Shown in pieces: positions 52,999 through 62,486 of a stretch of DNA of 64,000 bases. Where the stretch lies: assembly GCF_000428065.1 (NCBI RefSeq), contig NZ_ATZF01000001.1, forward strand, positions 522,867-586,866, in the 5' to 3' direction. Origin of the DNA: Shimazuella kribbensis DSM 45090. Lineage in GTDB: Bacteria > Bacillota > Bacilli > Thermoactinomycetales > Thermoactinomycetaceae. The translations under genes and the position numbers were made by a program. Numbering within the stretch: the stretch's first letter is position 1; each line of letters opens with the position of its first letter. The notes beneath the pieces are model-generated. The model did not search any database. It saw only the letters and a list, made by a program, of their open reading frames with translations, and was not told where the DNA came from.

Positions 52999-53987
52999 TG
53001 CGTTTGCTTTATTTTACCGATACGCATATTCGTGGAACATCTCCACGAGGTCGGATAGATGATTTCTTTGACTCTATGAAACAAAAATTAACAGAAATCA
53101 TACAGATTGCTGAAGAAAATAAAGTTCACTATGTCTTACATGGTGGAGATGTTTTTGATAGACCCAATCTATCACCATCTGTTGTTCGTGAATTTGCCCA
53201 GCTTTTTCGTGAATTTTCCGTTCCGGTCTTTGCTATTGCTGGTAATCATGATATTTATGGGCACAACCCTGCTACCGTAGATCGAACGATGTTAGGTCTA
53301 TTAGAGGCTTTTGGGATATTAACACTGATAAAGCGGAATGACTGTACGGTGTTAACAGATGGTACGTATCGAGTTCAATTAACTGGTCAACCATTCCATT
53401 ATGATTTAGACAAACGAAATATCGCAGATGATTATGCCGTTACCAATCAGACAAAAGCAGATTATTGTATACATATGGTACATGGTATGTTGGTGGAAAA
53501 AGCTTTGCCAGAAGGAGTGCCCCATACAATGGTTTCCTCTCTTCTCGAAATGGAAAGCGATGCAGATATTTTATTGACAGGACACTATCATGCTGGTTTT
53601 CGTATGCAGCATAAAAATAATAAATATATAATTAATCCTGGATCTATCGCAAGACTTTCCAATCAACAAGCAGAGATAAAACGTATACCACAAGTTGTTT
53701 TGATAGAATTGGACAAAGAAATTCGAATTCGTTTTCAAAAATTGGCTAGTGCTTCACGAGGAGAAGATATTTTTGATCGTTCTTTTCAAGAGGAAGCACA
53801 ATATCGGCAAGAAAAATGGGCGCAGTTTGCCCAAGAAGTCAGCGCAGCAGGAATATATCAAGGGATTCAAGTAGAAGAAATCATAGAAGAAATTGCCAAA
53901 ATAGATGTCTTAGACTCAGCAGTTAAAAGGGAAGCTCTAAAGCGTATTGGAGAGGTGCAAGAGATGGAAGGAGAAAAAGAATCATGA
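52995..53987 (+). CDS. SbcD/Mre11-like metallophosphoesterase
   Basis: 330 residues. The calcineurin-like metal motifs appear in order: FTDTHIRG, HGGDVFDRP, AGNHDIYG, HMVHGM and TGHYHAG. It is shorter than typical SbcD (~390 residues) but has the same nuclease core. ATG 52995 follows AGGAGG and overlaps the recX stop; its end overlaps the next gene by four bases. It should form the nuclease subunit of a complex with the split ATPase encoded downstream. Confidence 0.9.
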   Translation: MMRLLYFTDTHIRGTSPRGRIDDFFDSMKQKLTEIIQIAEENKVHYVLHGGDVFDRPNLSPSVVREFAQLFREFSVPVFAIAGNHDIYGHNPATVDRTMLGLLEAFGILTLIKRNDCTVLTDGTYRVQLTGQPFHYDLDKRNIADDYAVTNQTKADYCIHMVHGMLVEKALPEGVPHTMVSSLLEMESDADILLTGHYHAGFRMQHKNNKYIINPGSIARLSNQQAEIKRIPQVVLIELDKEIRIRFQKLASASRGEDIFDRSFQEEAQYRQEKWAQFAQEVSAAGIYQGIQVEEIIEEIAKIDVLDSAVKREALKRIGEVQEMEGEKES

Positions 53988-55465
53988 TACATTTTCAAAA
54001 ATTAATCATTAAAAACTTCCAATCTCATGTATATACAGAGTTTCATTTTCATCCTGGATTAAATGTATTTGTAGGTCCATCCGACAGTGGAAAAAGCGCT
54101 ATTTTAAGAGCATTACAATGGGTTTTATTTAACGCTCCTCGTGGAACGGAATATATTCGCGTTGGCGCAAATCTTTGTGAAGTGGAACTCCATCTTAATG
54201 ATGGTACTATCATTCGACGAATTCGAAACCATCATTCGATTAACCGATATCAATTAGAAAAATTAGGGGAAGAGCCTCAAGTTTTTGAAGGATTTGGGTC
54301 TGAAGTTCCTTTAGAAATTGCTAATGCACATCAGTTTAAACCGTTACAATTGGAACAAAAAGATATTTATTTACAAGTTGGTCATCAATTAGAAGGTCCA
54401 TTTTTACTCTCTGAATCTAGTGGAATGAAAGCGAAAACAATTGGTTTAGTAAGTGGTGCTCATTTAATTGATAGAGCATTAAAAAAGTTAAACAGTGATC
54501 GATTGCAGTTGGCCTCCAAAAATAAATATCTTCAACAACAGTTGGAGAATGTTGAAGAAAAGTTAGTGCCTTTTGAAGATTTAGAGGATCTTGAAAAGGA
54601 GCTTTTACAAGCTGAACATAGAGCAATGGAGATAAAAGAAAAACAATCTTTCCTTATCCAGTTAAAACAACTTGAGCACAAGTATATGCAAAATGTCCAA
54701 GAGCAACAAACACAAAAATCTATCTTAGATCGCTTCCCGAATATCCAAGAGGCAGAGCATAATTCGATTGCATTGGAAAATAAATTATTATATCTTCGTC
54801 AATATCGGCAAATTTTCGTGCGTTATCAAATTCATAAAGAAGAGAAAAACATTCAAAAATCGATTTACGACAAAACGGAAATGGTATCAAAAGCAAAACA
54901 GATTCAACGCGAACTTGAATCTAAATTAAAGCAGATTGATTTGTACAAAAAATTGCAAGTACAGTATCAAAAGATTCAAGAGGGACAAGATGTTTTACAA
55001 AAGATTTTAAACAAGACCAAAAATGTGGAAATTGGTCTACATAAAGTGGATCATGTTGAAAATCAAAGAAATCAGTTGCTTTCCTTGCTTAAAATACAGA
55101 AATCATGGTTCTATATTGAACAAAACAAGGAAAAGATCGACCAATTTTTAAAAGAAAACCAAAATTTCCTTTCACATATGATGCAACGATTGCCTGATGT
55201 AGAATCAAATCTACTAGCTCTTACAAATCTAAAAACATATTTGATAGATTTGACGGACAAACAAGAACGAATTGCCAAAGGGTATCAATGGTTAGATGAA
55301 ATAGACAAAAATGTGCGTGAATTAGTAATGCAGTATGGCGATTTGCTAACTGAACAGGGAGAGTGTCCTATTTGTGGTTCAGAAATAAACGATCAGTTGA
55401 TTCAACACTTATTGCATGAGTTAGAGGGAGGAAATAAATATGCAGCAGCTGGAAGAGAAGATTAA
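53984..55465 (+). CDS. SbcC/Rad50-like ATPase, N-terminal lobe with coiled coil and zinc hook
   Basis: 493 residues. The start is the N-terminal half of an SMC-type ABC head: IIKNFQSH, Walker A GPSDSGKS (31-38) and a Q-loop region (LQLEQKDIYLQVG). Then come ~270 residues of coiled coil and a CPIC hook motif (Cys461 and Cys464) only 30 residues before the end. There is no Walker B or signature motif: those are in the third gene. It therefore cannot hydrolyse ATP alone. It overlaps the nuclease gene by four bases. Confidence 0.85.
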   Translation: MIHFQKLIIKNFQSHVYTEFHFHPGLNVFVGPSDSGKSAILRALQWVLFNAPRGTEYIRVGANLCEVELHLNDGTIIRRIRNHHSINRYQLEKLGEEPQVFEGFGSEVPLEIANAHQFKPLQLEQKDIYLQVGHQLEGPFLLSESSGMKAKTIGLVSGAHLIDRALKKLNSDRLQLASKNKYLQQQLENVEEKLVPFEDLEDLEKELLQAEHRAMEIKEKQSFLIQLKQLEHKYMQNVQEQQTQKSILDRFPNIQEAEHNSIALENKLLYLRQYRQIFVRYQIHKEEKNIQKSIYDKTEMVSKAKQIQRELESKLKQIDLYKKLQVQYQKIQEGQDVLQKILNKTKNVEIGLHKVDHVENQRNQLLSLLKIQKSWFYIEQNKEKIDQFLKENQNFLSHMMQRLPDVESNLLALTNLKTYLIDLTDKQERIAKGYQWLDEIDKNVRELVMQYGDLLTEQGECPICGSEINDQLIQHLLHELEGGNKYAAAGRED

Positions 55466-55697
55466 ACAAATCAAAACAAAAATTGAAGAGGCAAAAGATT
55501 TACGACGGAGAGCCGAATTAAAATTGGAAAATCTGGAAAAACAGGAAAGAGATATATTAATGGAGTTGGAGCAGTTAGGTGTAAAACCGGAGCAGTTGCA
55601 AGATGAGATAAGCAGGTTGGAACAGGAAGTGAAAGACGGTTTAGCAGAAGTAGAGCAACTCCTTCCAGAAGGGTTACTTGCAGATGGAAACAATTGA
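55440..55697 (+). CDS. 85-residue coiled-coil protein within the split SbcC operon
   Basis: Entirely heptad-like helix (MQQLEEKIKQIKTKIEEAK, LENLEKQERDILMELEQL). ATG 55440 lies eight bases after AGGGAGG and overlaps the previous gene by 26 bases; its end overlaps the next by 14-20 bases. It corresponds in position to the start of the returning coiled coil of SbcC. It is probably a structural subunit or remnant of the arm; no enzymatic motif. Confidence 0.75.
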   Translation: MQQLEEKIKQIKTKIEEAKDLRRRAELKLENLEKQERDILMELEQLGVKPEQLQDEISRLEQEVKDGLAEVEQLLPEGLLADGNN

Positions 55698-56361
55698 GCA
55701 GTTTGAACGAATAGATAGCAAGTTGAAAAAAGCACGTGAAGAATGGATTCGTCGAAAAACGACCAAAGATTTACTACTCAAAGAGCAACAAGAATTGCAA
55801 TTACAGAAAGAAAAACTGCACGAGCAGCAAGAACTGTTTGATAAGGTACGTCTGTTATTTCAGCGATCTGGAGAGTACGCTCGCAAGCAGGCAAAAGTTC
55901 AACTGGAAACATTGGTTACCAATGCACTTCAATATGTTTTTGGCTCTTCTTTTCGATTTGAAATAGATCTTTCACCAGCAGACAAAAATCCAACTGCTGA
56001 ATTTTATGTTGTTACAGAATGGAATGGAGAAACGATCCGAACTAAACCGCAGGATGCAAGAGGTGGTGGTGTGGTTGATATTATTTCGCTCGCGCTTCGC
56101 ATTGCTTTTTTGGAGACGGTGAGACCTCGTTTAGATGGTCCTATTTTGTTAGATGAACCAGGAAAACATGTCAGTGAAGACTATATATTACCTATGACTC
56201 AATTCTTGCAATCTGTATATGAAACATTTGATCGACAAATTTTGTTTGTTACCCATAATACTCATTTGACTGAATCTGCTGATCAAGCATTTTTTGTTCG
56301 GCTAAATGACGGGAAATCTGAAGTCCATCTAAGTCGTCGCCTTGACAATGGGATTTCATAA
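55684..56361 (+). CDS. SbcC/Rad50-like ATPase, C-terminal lobe
   Basis: 225 residues. A returning coiled coil (~1-60) leads into the C-terminal half of the ABC head: signature-like ARGGGVVDIISLALRIA, Walker B with catalytic Glu (PILLDEPGKH) and the H-loop FVTHNTHL. With the N-terminal lobe it completes one ATPase site. ATG 55684 or TTG 55678 (AAGGG just upstream) starts it. A Walker-A-bearing partner and the hook are encoded two genes upstream, so the whole is a three-piece Rad50. Confidence 0.82.
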   Translation: METIEQFERIDSKLKKAREEWIRRKTTKDLLLKEQQELQLQKEKLHEQQELFDKVRLLFQRSGEYARKQAKVQLETLVTNALQYVFGSSFRFEIDLSPADKNPTAEFYVVTEWNGETIRTKPQDARGGGVVDIISLALRIAFLETVRPRLDGPILLDEPGKHVSEDYILPMTQFLQSVYETFDRQILFVTHNTHLTESADQAFFVRLNDGKSEVHLSRRLDNGIS

Positions 56362-56749
56362 CGAATACAATTGAGCTGTATCTTTTTATTTTTATCATCC
56401 ATTTAAGATACATCTGACTGGTTGCATTCTTGTAACGAATCAACAAGGTAAACAGGCAGACCGATAAAGTCGGTCTTGTTTTTAAACCCACTTGTGTCTA
56501 TGAAGTAACTTGTAATGGTCTGTTACAAGATTGGTAATTAAACTTCAAAGTTAGGAAAAACATAACTATCATTGCTTTTTGCAGGAAATAGTAGGTCAAT
56601 TCCTACCAATGTACTTGTAAGTACATGTCCCTTACTAAAGAAAAGAGTCTTTCTAAATATAATTTGGGAATTCCTCGGTTCTTATAGTAAGTAACCCCAT
56701 CAGTGATGGTGGCGGTTGATATAAAAGAATAAGGGAGGTGAACACTACA
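56362..56749. other. 388-base gap before rny
   Basis: It contains a terminator near 56458-56483, an A/T-rich stretch with no gene, and the rny ribosome binding site GGGAGG at the right end. I could not identify a convincing promoter. Confidence 0.4.
56458..56483 (+). terminator. Terminator of the recA-recX-SbcCD-like operon
   Basis: AGACCGA-TAAAG-TCGGTCT followed by TGTTTTT. Confidence 0.8.
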
Positions 56750-58288
56750 GTGCTAGACACAGGACATATCCTGCTGCTGTTCGCCTCGCTAATCATGGGA
56801 TTTGCTGGATATTGGCTGCGGAAAAGTATAGCTGAATCTCGTATTGGTAGTGCTGAAAAACAAGCTGAGTTAATTCTGGAAAAAGCGAAACAGGATTCTG
56901 AGGCAATGAAGAAGGAAAAAATCTTAGAATCACGGGATGAAGTATATCAGTTACGGAGCGAAGCAGAACAGGAAATACGTGAACAGCGAAACGAACTCTC
57001 TCGGATGGAACGAAGGATTGTTCAAAAAGAAGAGACATTCGATGTGAGACAACAAAATCTAGAGAAACGCGAAAGCGAGTTAAATGAACGTGAAAATACT
57101 ATCTCCATTCGCCTTCAAGAAATAGAGGAGTTAAAAGTAGCTCAAGTTAAAGAAATGGAAAGGATTTCTGGCCTAGCAACCGAAGAAGCTCGTCAAATCA
57201 TTATGAAGCGGGTAGAAGACGAGATGAGACATGAGACTGCACAATTGATCAAAGAAATGGAGCAACAAGCAATTGAAGAAGGTGATAAAAAAGCAAGAAA
57301 TATTTTATCCCTTGCCATTCAACGCTGTGCTGCTGATCATGTAGCAGAAACGACTGTTTCGGTGGTTACCTTACCAAATGATGAAATGAAAGGTCGCATC
57401 ATTGGTCGAGAAGGTCGTAATATCCGAACACTTGAGACGCTTACTGGAATTGATTTGATTATTGATGATACGCCAGAAGCAGTAATCTTATCTGGATTTG
57501 ACCCAATTCGTCGCGAAGTAGCTCGAGTAGCACTGGAAAAATTAGTCGCTGATGGTCGAATACACCCAGCGAGAATCGAAGAAATGGTAGAGAAAGCTCG
57601 TCGTGATGTAGATGAGAGAATTCGCGAATATGGTGAACAAGCAACATTTGAAACTGGGGTTCATGGTCTGCATCCTGATCTGATCAAGATTGTGGGTCGC
57701 TTGAAATTCCGTACTAGTTATGGACAAAATGTACTAAAACATTCCATGGAAGTTTCCTATTTAAGTGGACTATTAGCTGCAGAATTAGGCGAAGATATTC
57801 ATCTTGCCAAACGGGCTGGATTGCTACATGACGTAGGAAAAGCTATTGACCATGAAATTGAAGGTTCTCATGTAGAAATTGGTGTAGAGTTAGCGAAAAA
57901 ATTTCATGAGCATCCGGTTGTGATAAATAGCATTGCCTCACACCATGGTGATGTAGAAGCAGAAAGTGTTATTGCAGTTTTAGTCAGAGCTGCGGATGCT
58001 TTATCTGCTGCCAGACCTGGAGCAAGAAGAGAAACGCTGGAAGCATATATCCGTCGTTTGGAAAAATTGGAAGCAATCTGTGAATCTTTTGATGGTGTAG
58101 AAAAATCATACGCCATTCAAGCAGGTCGAGAATGTCGAATCATTGTTCGTCCTGAAGAAGTAGATGATGCAGAAGCGACTAGACTTGCTAGAGAGATTAC
58201 AAAGCAAATAGAAAATCAACTAGATTATCCAGGACATATCAAAGTAACGGTTATTCGAGAAACTCGCTCTGTGGAGTATGCAAAATAA
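56750..58288 (+). CDS. rny: Ribonuclease Y
   Basis: 512 residues. N-terminal TM anchor ([18 protein letters not shown]), a long coiled coil (~25-185), KH domain ([19 protein letters not shown]) and HD domain with metal residues ([20 protein letters not shown]). It starts decay of many mRNAs at the membrane. GTG 56750 is given, 11 bases after GGGAGG; GTG 56738 lies inside that site. In relatives it works with YmdB, encoded next. Confidence 0.95.
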   Translation: MLDTGHILLLFASLIMGFAGYWLRKSIAESRIGSAEKQAELILEKAKQDSEAMKKEKILESRDEVYQLRSEAEQEIREQRNELSRMERRIVQKEETFDVRQQNLEKRESELNERENTISIRLQEIEELKVAQVKEMERISGLATEEARQIIMKRVEDEMRHETAQLIKEMEQQAIEEGDKKARNILSLAIQRCAADHVAETTVSVVTLPNDEMKGRIIGREGRNIRTLETLTGIDLIIDDTPEAVILSGFDPIRREVARVALEKLVADGRIHPARIEEMVEKARRDVDERIREYGEQATFETGVHGLHPDLIKIVGRLKFRTSYGQNVLKHSMEVSYLSGLLAAELGEDIHLAKRAGLLHDVGKAIDHEIEGSHVEIGVELAKKFHEHPVVINSIASHHGDVEAESVIAVLVRAADALSAARPGARRETLEAYIRRLEKLEAICESFDGVEKSYAIQAGRECRIIVRPEEVDDAEATRLAREITKQIENQLDYPGHIKVTVIRETRSVEYAK

Positions 58289-58315
58289 AGTGGCCTATGG
58301 CCACTTTATTTTTTT
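58287..58315 (+). terminator. Terminator after rny
   Basis: AAAGTGGCC-TAT-GGCCACTTT with a T run, starting at the stop codon. Confidence 0.88.
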
Positions 58316-58374
58316 AAGGAGATAAGCAAGATTGGAAAATAGATTATATCAATAGAAAGAAGGAACTTAAATTC

Positions 58375-59172
58375 ATGAGATTATTAATGATAGGAGATAT
58401 TGTAGGGCTTACAGGTCAACAAACGCTCCGTACCTATCTTTCTCAACTAAAGCAGACCTATCAACCAGACGTAGTAGTTGTAAATGGTGAGAACGCTGCG
58501 CTAAGCGGAAGAGGGATAACGAAAGAAATTTATCGGGATTTTCGTGGATGGGGAGTAGACTGTGTAACAATGGGCAATCACACTTGGGGACAATCGGAAA
58601 TTTTTGATTTTATTGATGATGAAGAGCGAATCATACGGCCTGCCAATTATCCAGAAGGTACACCAGGTAAAGGTTATACCACTATTTCTACTTCTAAAGG
58701 AAAAGTAGTTATCATAAATGTAATAGGTAGAACTTATGCTGCAAATTCTTTTGATTGTCCGTTTCGTACAGTAGATAATATTTTAAAACGGATAGCTGGG
58801 AATGCGCATATTTTGGTAGATATTCACGCAGAGACTACTTCTGAGAAACAAGCACTTGCATGGTATTTAGATGGTCGGGTCTCAGCAGTGATTGGTACGC
58901 ATACACATGTACAGACAGCAGATGAAAGAATCTTACCTAAAGGGACCGGTTATCTCACAGATATTGGCATGACTGGTCCATACAATGGTGTTATTGGAAT
59001 GGAGGTTGAAGCAGTTATAAGAAGATTTATTACACAACTCCCAGTTCGATTTGAAGTTTCCAAAGAAGGTTTTATGCTGCAAGGAGTTTTATTTGATTTT
59101 GAACCAACCACGAAACGAACTACGAAGATAAAACGAATTCGTATTGATAATGACAATCCTTGGTTAAATTGA
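58375..59172 (+). CDS. ymdB: Metallophosphoesterase YmdB
   Basis: 265 residues of the TIGR00282 family: MIGDIVGLTGQQTL, VNGENAALSGRGI, GNHTWGQSEIFD, DIHAETTSEK and GTHTHVQTADE give the di-metal site. In B. subtilis YmdB is a 2',3'/3',5'-cyclic nucleotide phosphodiesterase that shapes the choice between motility and biofilm and affects RNase Y targets. ATG 58375 follows AAGGA. The place after rny is conserved. Confidence 0.93.
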   Translation: MRLLMIGDIVGLTGQQTLRTYLSQLKQTYQPDVVVVNGENAALSGRGITKEIYRDFRGWGVDCVTMGNHTWGQSEIFDFIDDEERIIRPANYPEGTPGKGYTTISTSKGKVVIINVIGRTYAANSFDCPFRTVDNILKRIAGNAHILVDIHAETTSEKQALAWYLDGRVSAVIGTHTHVQTADERILPKGTGYLTDIGMTGPYNGVIGMEVEAVIRRFITQLPVRFEVSKEGFMLQGVLFDFEPTTKRTTKIKRIRIDNDNPWLN

Positions 59173-59215
59173 AATAATTTTATTCGGATTATTTCGGTTC
59201 TGTCTACTTTTTTAA

Positions 59216-59242
59216 GAAGGAATTTTTACACTTTAGTCGAAT
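59216..59242 (+). promoter_or_regulatory. SigH-type promoter of spoVS
   Basis: GAAGGAATT matches the SigH -35 (RWAGGANNT), and after 13 bases CGAAT matches the -10 (HGAAT). spoVS is SigH-dependent in B. subtilis, so the match is expected. Confidence 0.7.
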
Positions 59243-59285
59243 ATGATAGGAGTGGACTTACTCCAACCATCGAGGAGGTACATTC

Positions 59286-59546
59286 ATGGAAGTATTAAAA
59301 GTTTCAGCAAAATCGAATCCCAATTCCGTCGCAGGTGCACTTGCTGGTGTTTTGCGTGAGAGAGGTCAAGCCGAAATGCAAGCTATCGGCGCAGGTGCAC
59401 TAAACCAAGCTGTTAAAGCGGTTGCAATCGCACGAGGATTTGTTGCTCCAAGTGGAATTGATCTCATCTGCATCCCTGCCTTTACCGACATAGTCATCGA
59501 TGGTGAAGAACGCACGGCGATTAAATTAATTGTGGAACCTCGATAG
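59286..59546 (+). CDS. spoVS: Stage V sporulation protein S
   Basis: 86 residues, nearly invariant in spore formers (MEVLKVSAKSNPNSVAGALAG, FVAPSGIDLICIPAFTD). An Alba-like fold protein that influences septation and coat/cortex stages. ATG 59286 follows GAGGAGG. A SigH-type promoter lies 44 bases upstream and a terminator follows, so it is monocistronic. Confidence 0.97.
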   Translation: MEVLKVSAKSNPNSVAGALAGVLRERGQAEMQAIGAGALNQAVKAVAIARGFVAPSGIDLICIPAFTDIVIDGEERTAIKLIVEPR

Positions 59547-59553
59547 AACGTCT

Positions 59554-59583
59554 AAACCTGTTATGTAAAATAACAGGTTTTTT
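59554..59583 (+). terminator. Terminator after spoVS
   Basis: AAACCTGTTA-loop-TAACAGGTTT with T run. Confidence 0.88.
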
Positions 59584-59607
59584 CTTTATTTATGGGGGGT
59601 GTATTTC

Positions 59608-60573
59608 TTGTACTGGATAGATAATCATTGTGATGTTCTCTATCAAATGTGGAAACGAGGAAGGGATGATAATTTTTCTGAAAGTAAACGAAAGCAAAAG
59701 AATTTATTCCTAATGGATGATTCTCCTTTTGATGCTTCCTATGCTGCATTAAAACATAGTAATGCATTACTTCAAAATTTTGCTATCTTTGTTCCTGACC
59801 ATATCCCCCAAACTGGAAAATTAGGAGTTACTCTCAAACAAATAGATTTGTTTTACCAAAATATTGAACCCTATGTCTGTTTATTTCAAAATAGGAATAA
59901 CAATGAATTAGGAACAGAGAAAATTTACTCTGTTCTTTCTTTAGAAGGTGCAGACGCACTGGGCAATGATTTGTCCATACTTCGCTTACTCTATCGGCTG
60001 GGAGTTAGGCAAGTTGGTTTAACATGGAATTATGCGAATGCCCTTGCAGATGGGTGTAAAGAGAAACGTAATGGCGGTTTAACTAACTTTGGTAGAGAAT
60101 GTGTGAAAGAAATGGTTCGTCTGGGGATGATTGTTGATGTGTCTCATTTATCAGAGCGAGGATTTTGGGATGTTGTTTCCATTCCTAATATTCTCGTAAT
60201 GGCTTCTCATTCTAATTGCTTAAAGTATTGTAATCATCCTAGGAATTTAACAGATGATCAAATCCGAGCCATTATTTCGTTAGATGGTTTGATTGGAATC
60301 ACCTATGTTCCGCAATTTGTTGTTAAATCCTACCAAAGTGCTACTCCAAATCACCTCCTTCCGCATATTGAGCATATCCAATATTTAGGTGGTGAAAATC
60401 ATATCGCCTTTGGGTCCGATTTTGATGGAATGGTAAATAAGTTAACTGGCTTGAGTAGTGCAATGGATATACCAGCTTTTTATAAAACTTTAATGAGTTA
60501 CTTTCCTAGCAATTTGGTAAACAAGTGGAGTTACTTGAATGCATACTATTTTTATAAAAATTCAATAAGATAA
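59608..60573 (+). CDS. M19 membrane-dipeptidase family enzyme
   Basis: 321 residues. Zinc ligands of the renal dipeptidase family are visible: DNHCDV (HxD), LSLEGADALG (bridging Glu), VDVSHLSE and MASHSNCL (His), and FGSDFDGM (Asp). It hydrolyses dipeptides, often with a D-residue, in the cytoplasm. TTG 59608 is eight bases after GGGGGG; GTG 59599 lies within that site. A dipeptidase gene before the 2-oxoacid oxidoreductase pair is a familiar arrangement in Bacillaceae. Confidence 0.88.
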   Translation: MYWIDNHCDVLYQMWKRGRDDNFSESKRKQKNLFLMDDSPFDASYAALKHSNALLQNFAIFVPDHIPQTGKLGVTLKQIDLFYQNIEPYVCLFQNRNNNELGTEKIYSVLSLEGADALGNDLSILRLLYRLGVRQVGLTWNYANALADGCKEKRNGGLTNFGRECVKEMVRLGMIVDVSHLSERGFWDVVSIPNILVMASHSNCLKYCNHPRNLTDDQIRAIISLDGLIGITYVPQFVVKSYQSATPNHLLPHIEHIQYLGGENHIAFGSDFDGMVNKLTGLSSAMDIPAFYKTLMSYFPSNLVNKWSYLNAYYFYKNSIR

Positions 60574-60667
60574 GATTGCTTATTGCATTTTCTATCGCAC
60601 AGGAATAGAATGAGAAAAGGCAATAGATAGTACTTTATAATAAAAAGATGAATATTTTTTTGATGCA

Positions 60668-60690
60668 CATCTGGGGGACCCCTCCAGATG
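60668..60690 (+). promoter_or_regulatory. Hairpin in the leader of the oxidoreductase operon
   Basis: CATCTGG and CCAGATG arms around a G/C-rich loop, 36 bases before the first start codon; no U run. Role unknown. Confidence 0.45.
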
Positions 60691-60725
60691 ATTGTTTGGC
60701 GTGAAGTATTAAAGGAGATGAGTTC

Positions 60726-62486
60726 ATGATTAACCAGCTTTCCTGGAAAGTAGGCGGACAGCAGGGAGAGGGGATTGATAGCGCTGGAGAAACTTTAGCT
60801 ACAGTGCTCAATCGCCAAGGCTACTTTCTTTTTGGGTATCGTCATTTTTCTTCCCGTATTAAAGGCGGCCACTCCAATACGAAAATTCGTATCAGCACAG
60901 AATCAACCAGTTCTATTTCAGATGACCTAGATATTCTTGTTGCATTTGATCAAGAGACAATTGATCTAAACGCTTATGAACTAATTGACGGTGGTGTTAT
61001 TTTAGCTGACGCAAAATTTAATCCTACTGTTCCAGAAGGCATCAAGGCACATTTGATTGCAGTGCCATTAACAAAGATAGCTGAAGAAGTTGGTATGGCT
61101 CAAATGAAAAATATGGTAGCTGTTGGTGCATCTGTAGCGCTACTAGGGATTTCGGTTGAATCATTCCGTGAAGTGTTGACTGATCGATTTGCGAAAAAAG
61201 GGCAACAAGTGATTGACAAAAACATGGACGCAATCACAAGAGGTATTGAATTTGTTAAAACAGAAATCTCCAATCTTTCTGTCAAAGATTTCACATTAGC
61301 ACCATCTGATGGAAAGAAACGTTTATATATGATTGGGAACGATGCTATCGCTTTTGGCGCAGTTGCAGGTGGAGCCCGCCTCATGGCAGCTTATCCGATC
61401 ACACCATCATCTGAAATCATGGAGTACTTGATTCGTCGTTTGCCTGAATTCGGTGGAACAGTAGTTCAGACAGAAGATGAAATTGCAGCCATTACCATGA
61501 CCATCGGAGCAAACTATGGTGGAGTGCGTACACTAACGGCTTCTGCAGGGCCAGGACTTTCCTTGATGACTGAAGCTATTGGGCTTGCTGGTATGACAGA
61601 GCAACCTTGTGTAATTGTGGATACTCAACGTGGTGGTCCAAGTACAGGCTTGCCAACCAAACAAGAACAAAGTGATATTCTTGCTATGCTCTATAGCACA
61701 CATGGCGAGATTCCAAAGATTGTCATTGCTCCAAGTTCTGTCGAAGAGTGTTTCTATGATACCATTGAAGCATTTAACCTTGCAGAAGAGTACCAATGTC
61801 CTGTTATTATTGTGACAGACTTAGCGTTGTCTCTTGGTAAACAGACAGTAGAACCACTTGATTACAATAAAATTGAAATTCGCCGTGGTAAGTTAGTTAC
61901 GGACGAAGAAGAATTACCAGAGTTAGAAAACTCAGAGTTATTCCCTCGTTATGGATTCAGCGAAGATGGAATTTCACGTCGTGTTCTACCAGGAAAAAAA
62001 CATGGACTTCATCATGTTACTGGAGTAGAGCACAATGAAACGGGGCGTCCATTTGAAGGTGCTGTCAATCGTAAGCGTATGATGGATAAACGTCTAGCGA
62101 AGTTGAATAATCTTGCTTTCCCAAATCCAATCCATGCAGATACTCGTCATGAAGACGCAGATATTTTAATTGTTGGGGTTAACTCAACATATGGAACAAT
62201 ACAAGAGGCAATGGGTCGATTAGAAGCAGATGGTTTGAAGGTAAATCATGCACATGTTCGCCAATTGATGCCTTTTCCAACAGAGCAATTAAAAGAACAA
62301 ATGGAGAAAGCCAAAAAAGTAATTGTTGTAGAAAACAATGCAACTGGACAACTGACCTCACTCATTAAAATGAATGTAGGGATGGCTGAAAAATTGGTTC
62401 ATGTAGGCAAATACGATGGAAACCCATTCTTGCCTATGGAAATTTATAACGAGTGTAAGGAGCTGTTGGTTCATGGCAACGTTTAA
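60726..62486 (+). CDS. korA: 2-oxoacid:ferredoxin oxidoreductase, alpha (gamma-alpha fused) subunit
   Basis: 586 residues. The N-terminal gamma domain (GGQQGEGIDSAGE, RIKGGHS) is fused to the alpha domain (AYPITPSSEIMEYL, QTEDEIAAITM, TASAGPGLSLMTEAIGLAG). It oxidatively decarboxylates 2-oxoglutarate or a related 2-oxoacid to the acyl-CoA with reduced ferredoxin. ATG 60726 follows AAAGGAGATG. It overlaps korB by 14 bases. The 2-oxoglutarate preference is inferred from aerobic Bacillota homologues. Confidence 0.92.
   Translation: MINQLSWKVGGQQGEGIDSAGETLATVLNRQGYFLFGYRHFSSRIKGGHSNTKIRISTESTSSISDDLDILVAFDQETIDLNAYELIDGGVILADAKFNPTVPEGIKAHLIAVPLTKIAEEVGMAQMKNMVAVGASVALLGISVESFREVLTDRFAKKGQQVIDKNMDAITRGIEFVKTEISNLSVKDFTLAPSDGKKRLYMIGNDAIAFGAVAGGARLMAAYPITPSSEIMEYLIRRLPEFGGTVVQTEDEIAAITMTIGANYGGVRTLTASAGPGLSLMTEAIGLAGMTEQPCVIVDTQRGGPSTGLPTKQEQSDILAMLYSTHGEIPKIVIAPSSVEECFYDTIEAFNLAEEYQCPVIIVTDLALSLGKQTVEPLDYNKIEIRRGKLVTDEEELPELENSELFPRYGFSEDGISRRVLPGKKHGLHHVTGVEHNETGRPFEGAVNRKRMMDKRLAKLNNLAFPNPIHADTRHEDADILIVGVNSTYGTIQEAMGRLEADGLKVNHAHVRQLMPFPTEQLKEQMEKAKKVIVVENNATGQLTSLIKMNVGMAEKLVHVGKYDGNPFLPMEIYNECKELLVHGNV

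Noticed and set aside
55430-55700. Split SbcC explained as sequencing frameshifts
   Set aside because: Not fully excluded, but separate ribosome binding sites and overlaps of 14-26 bases at two places argue for real gene boundaries.
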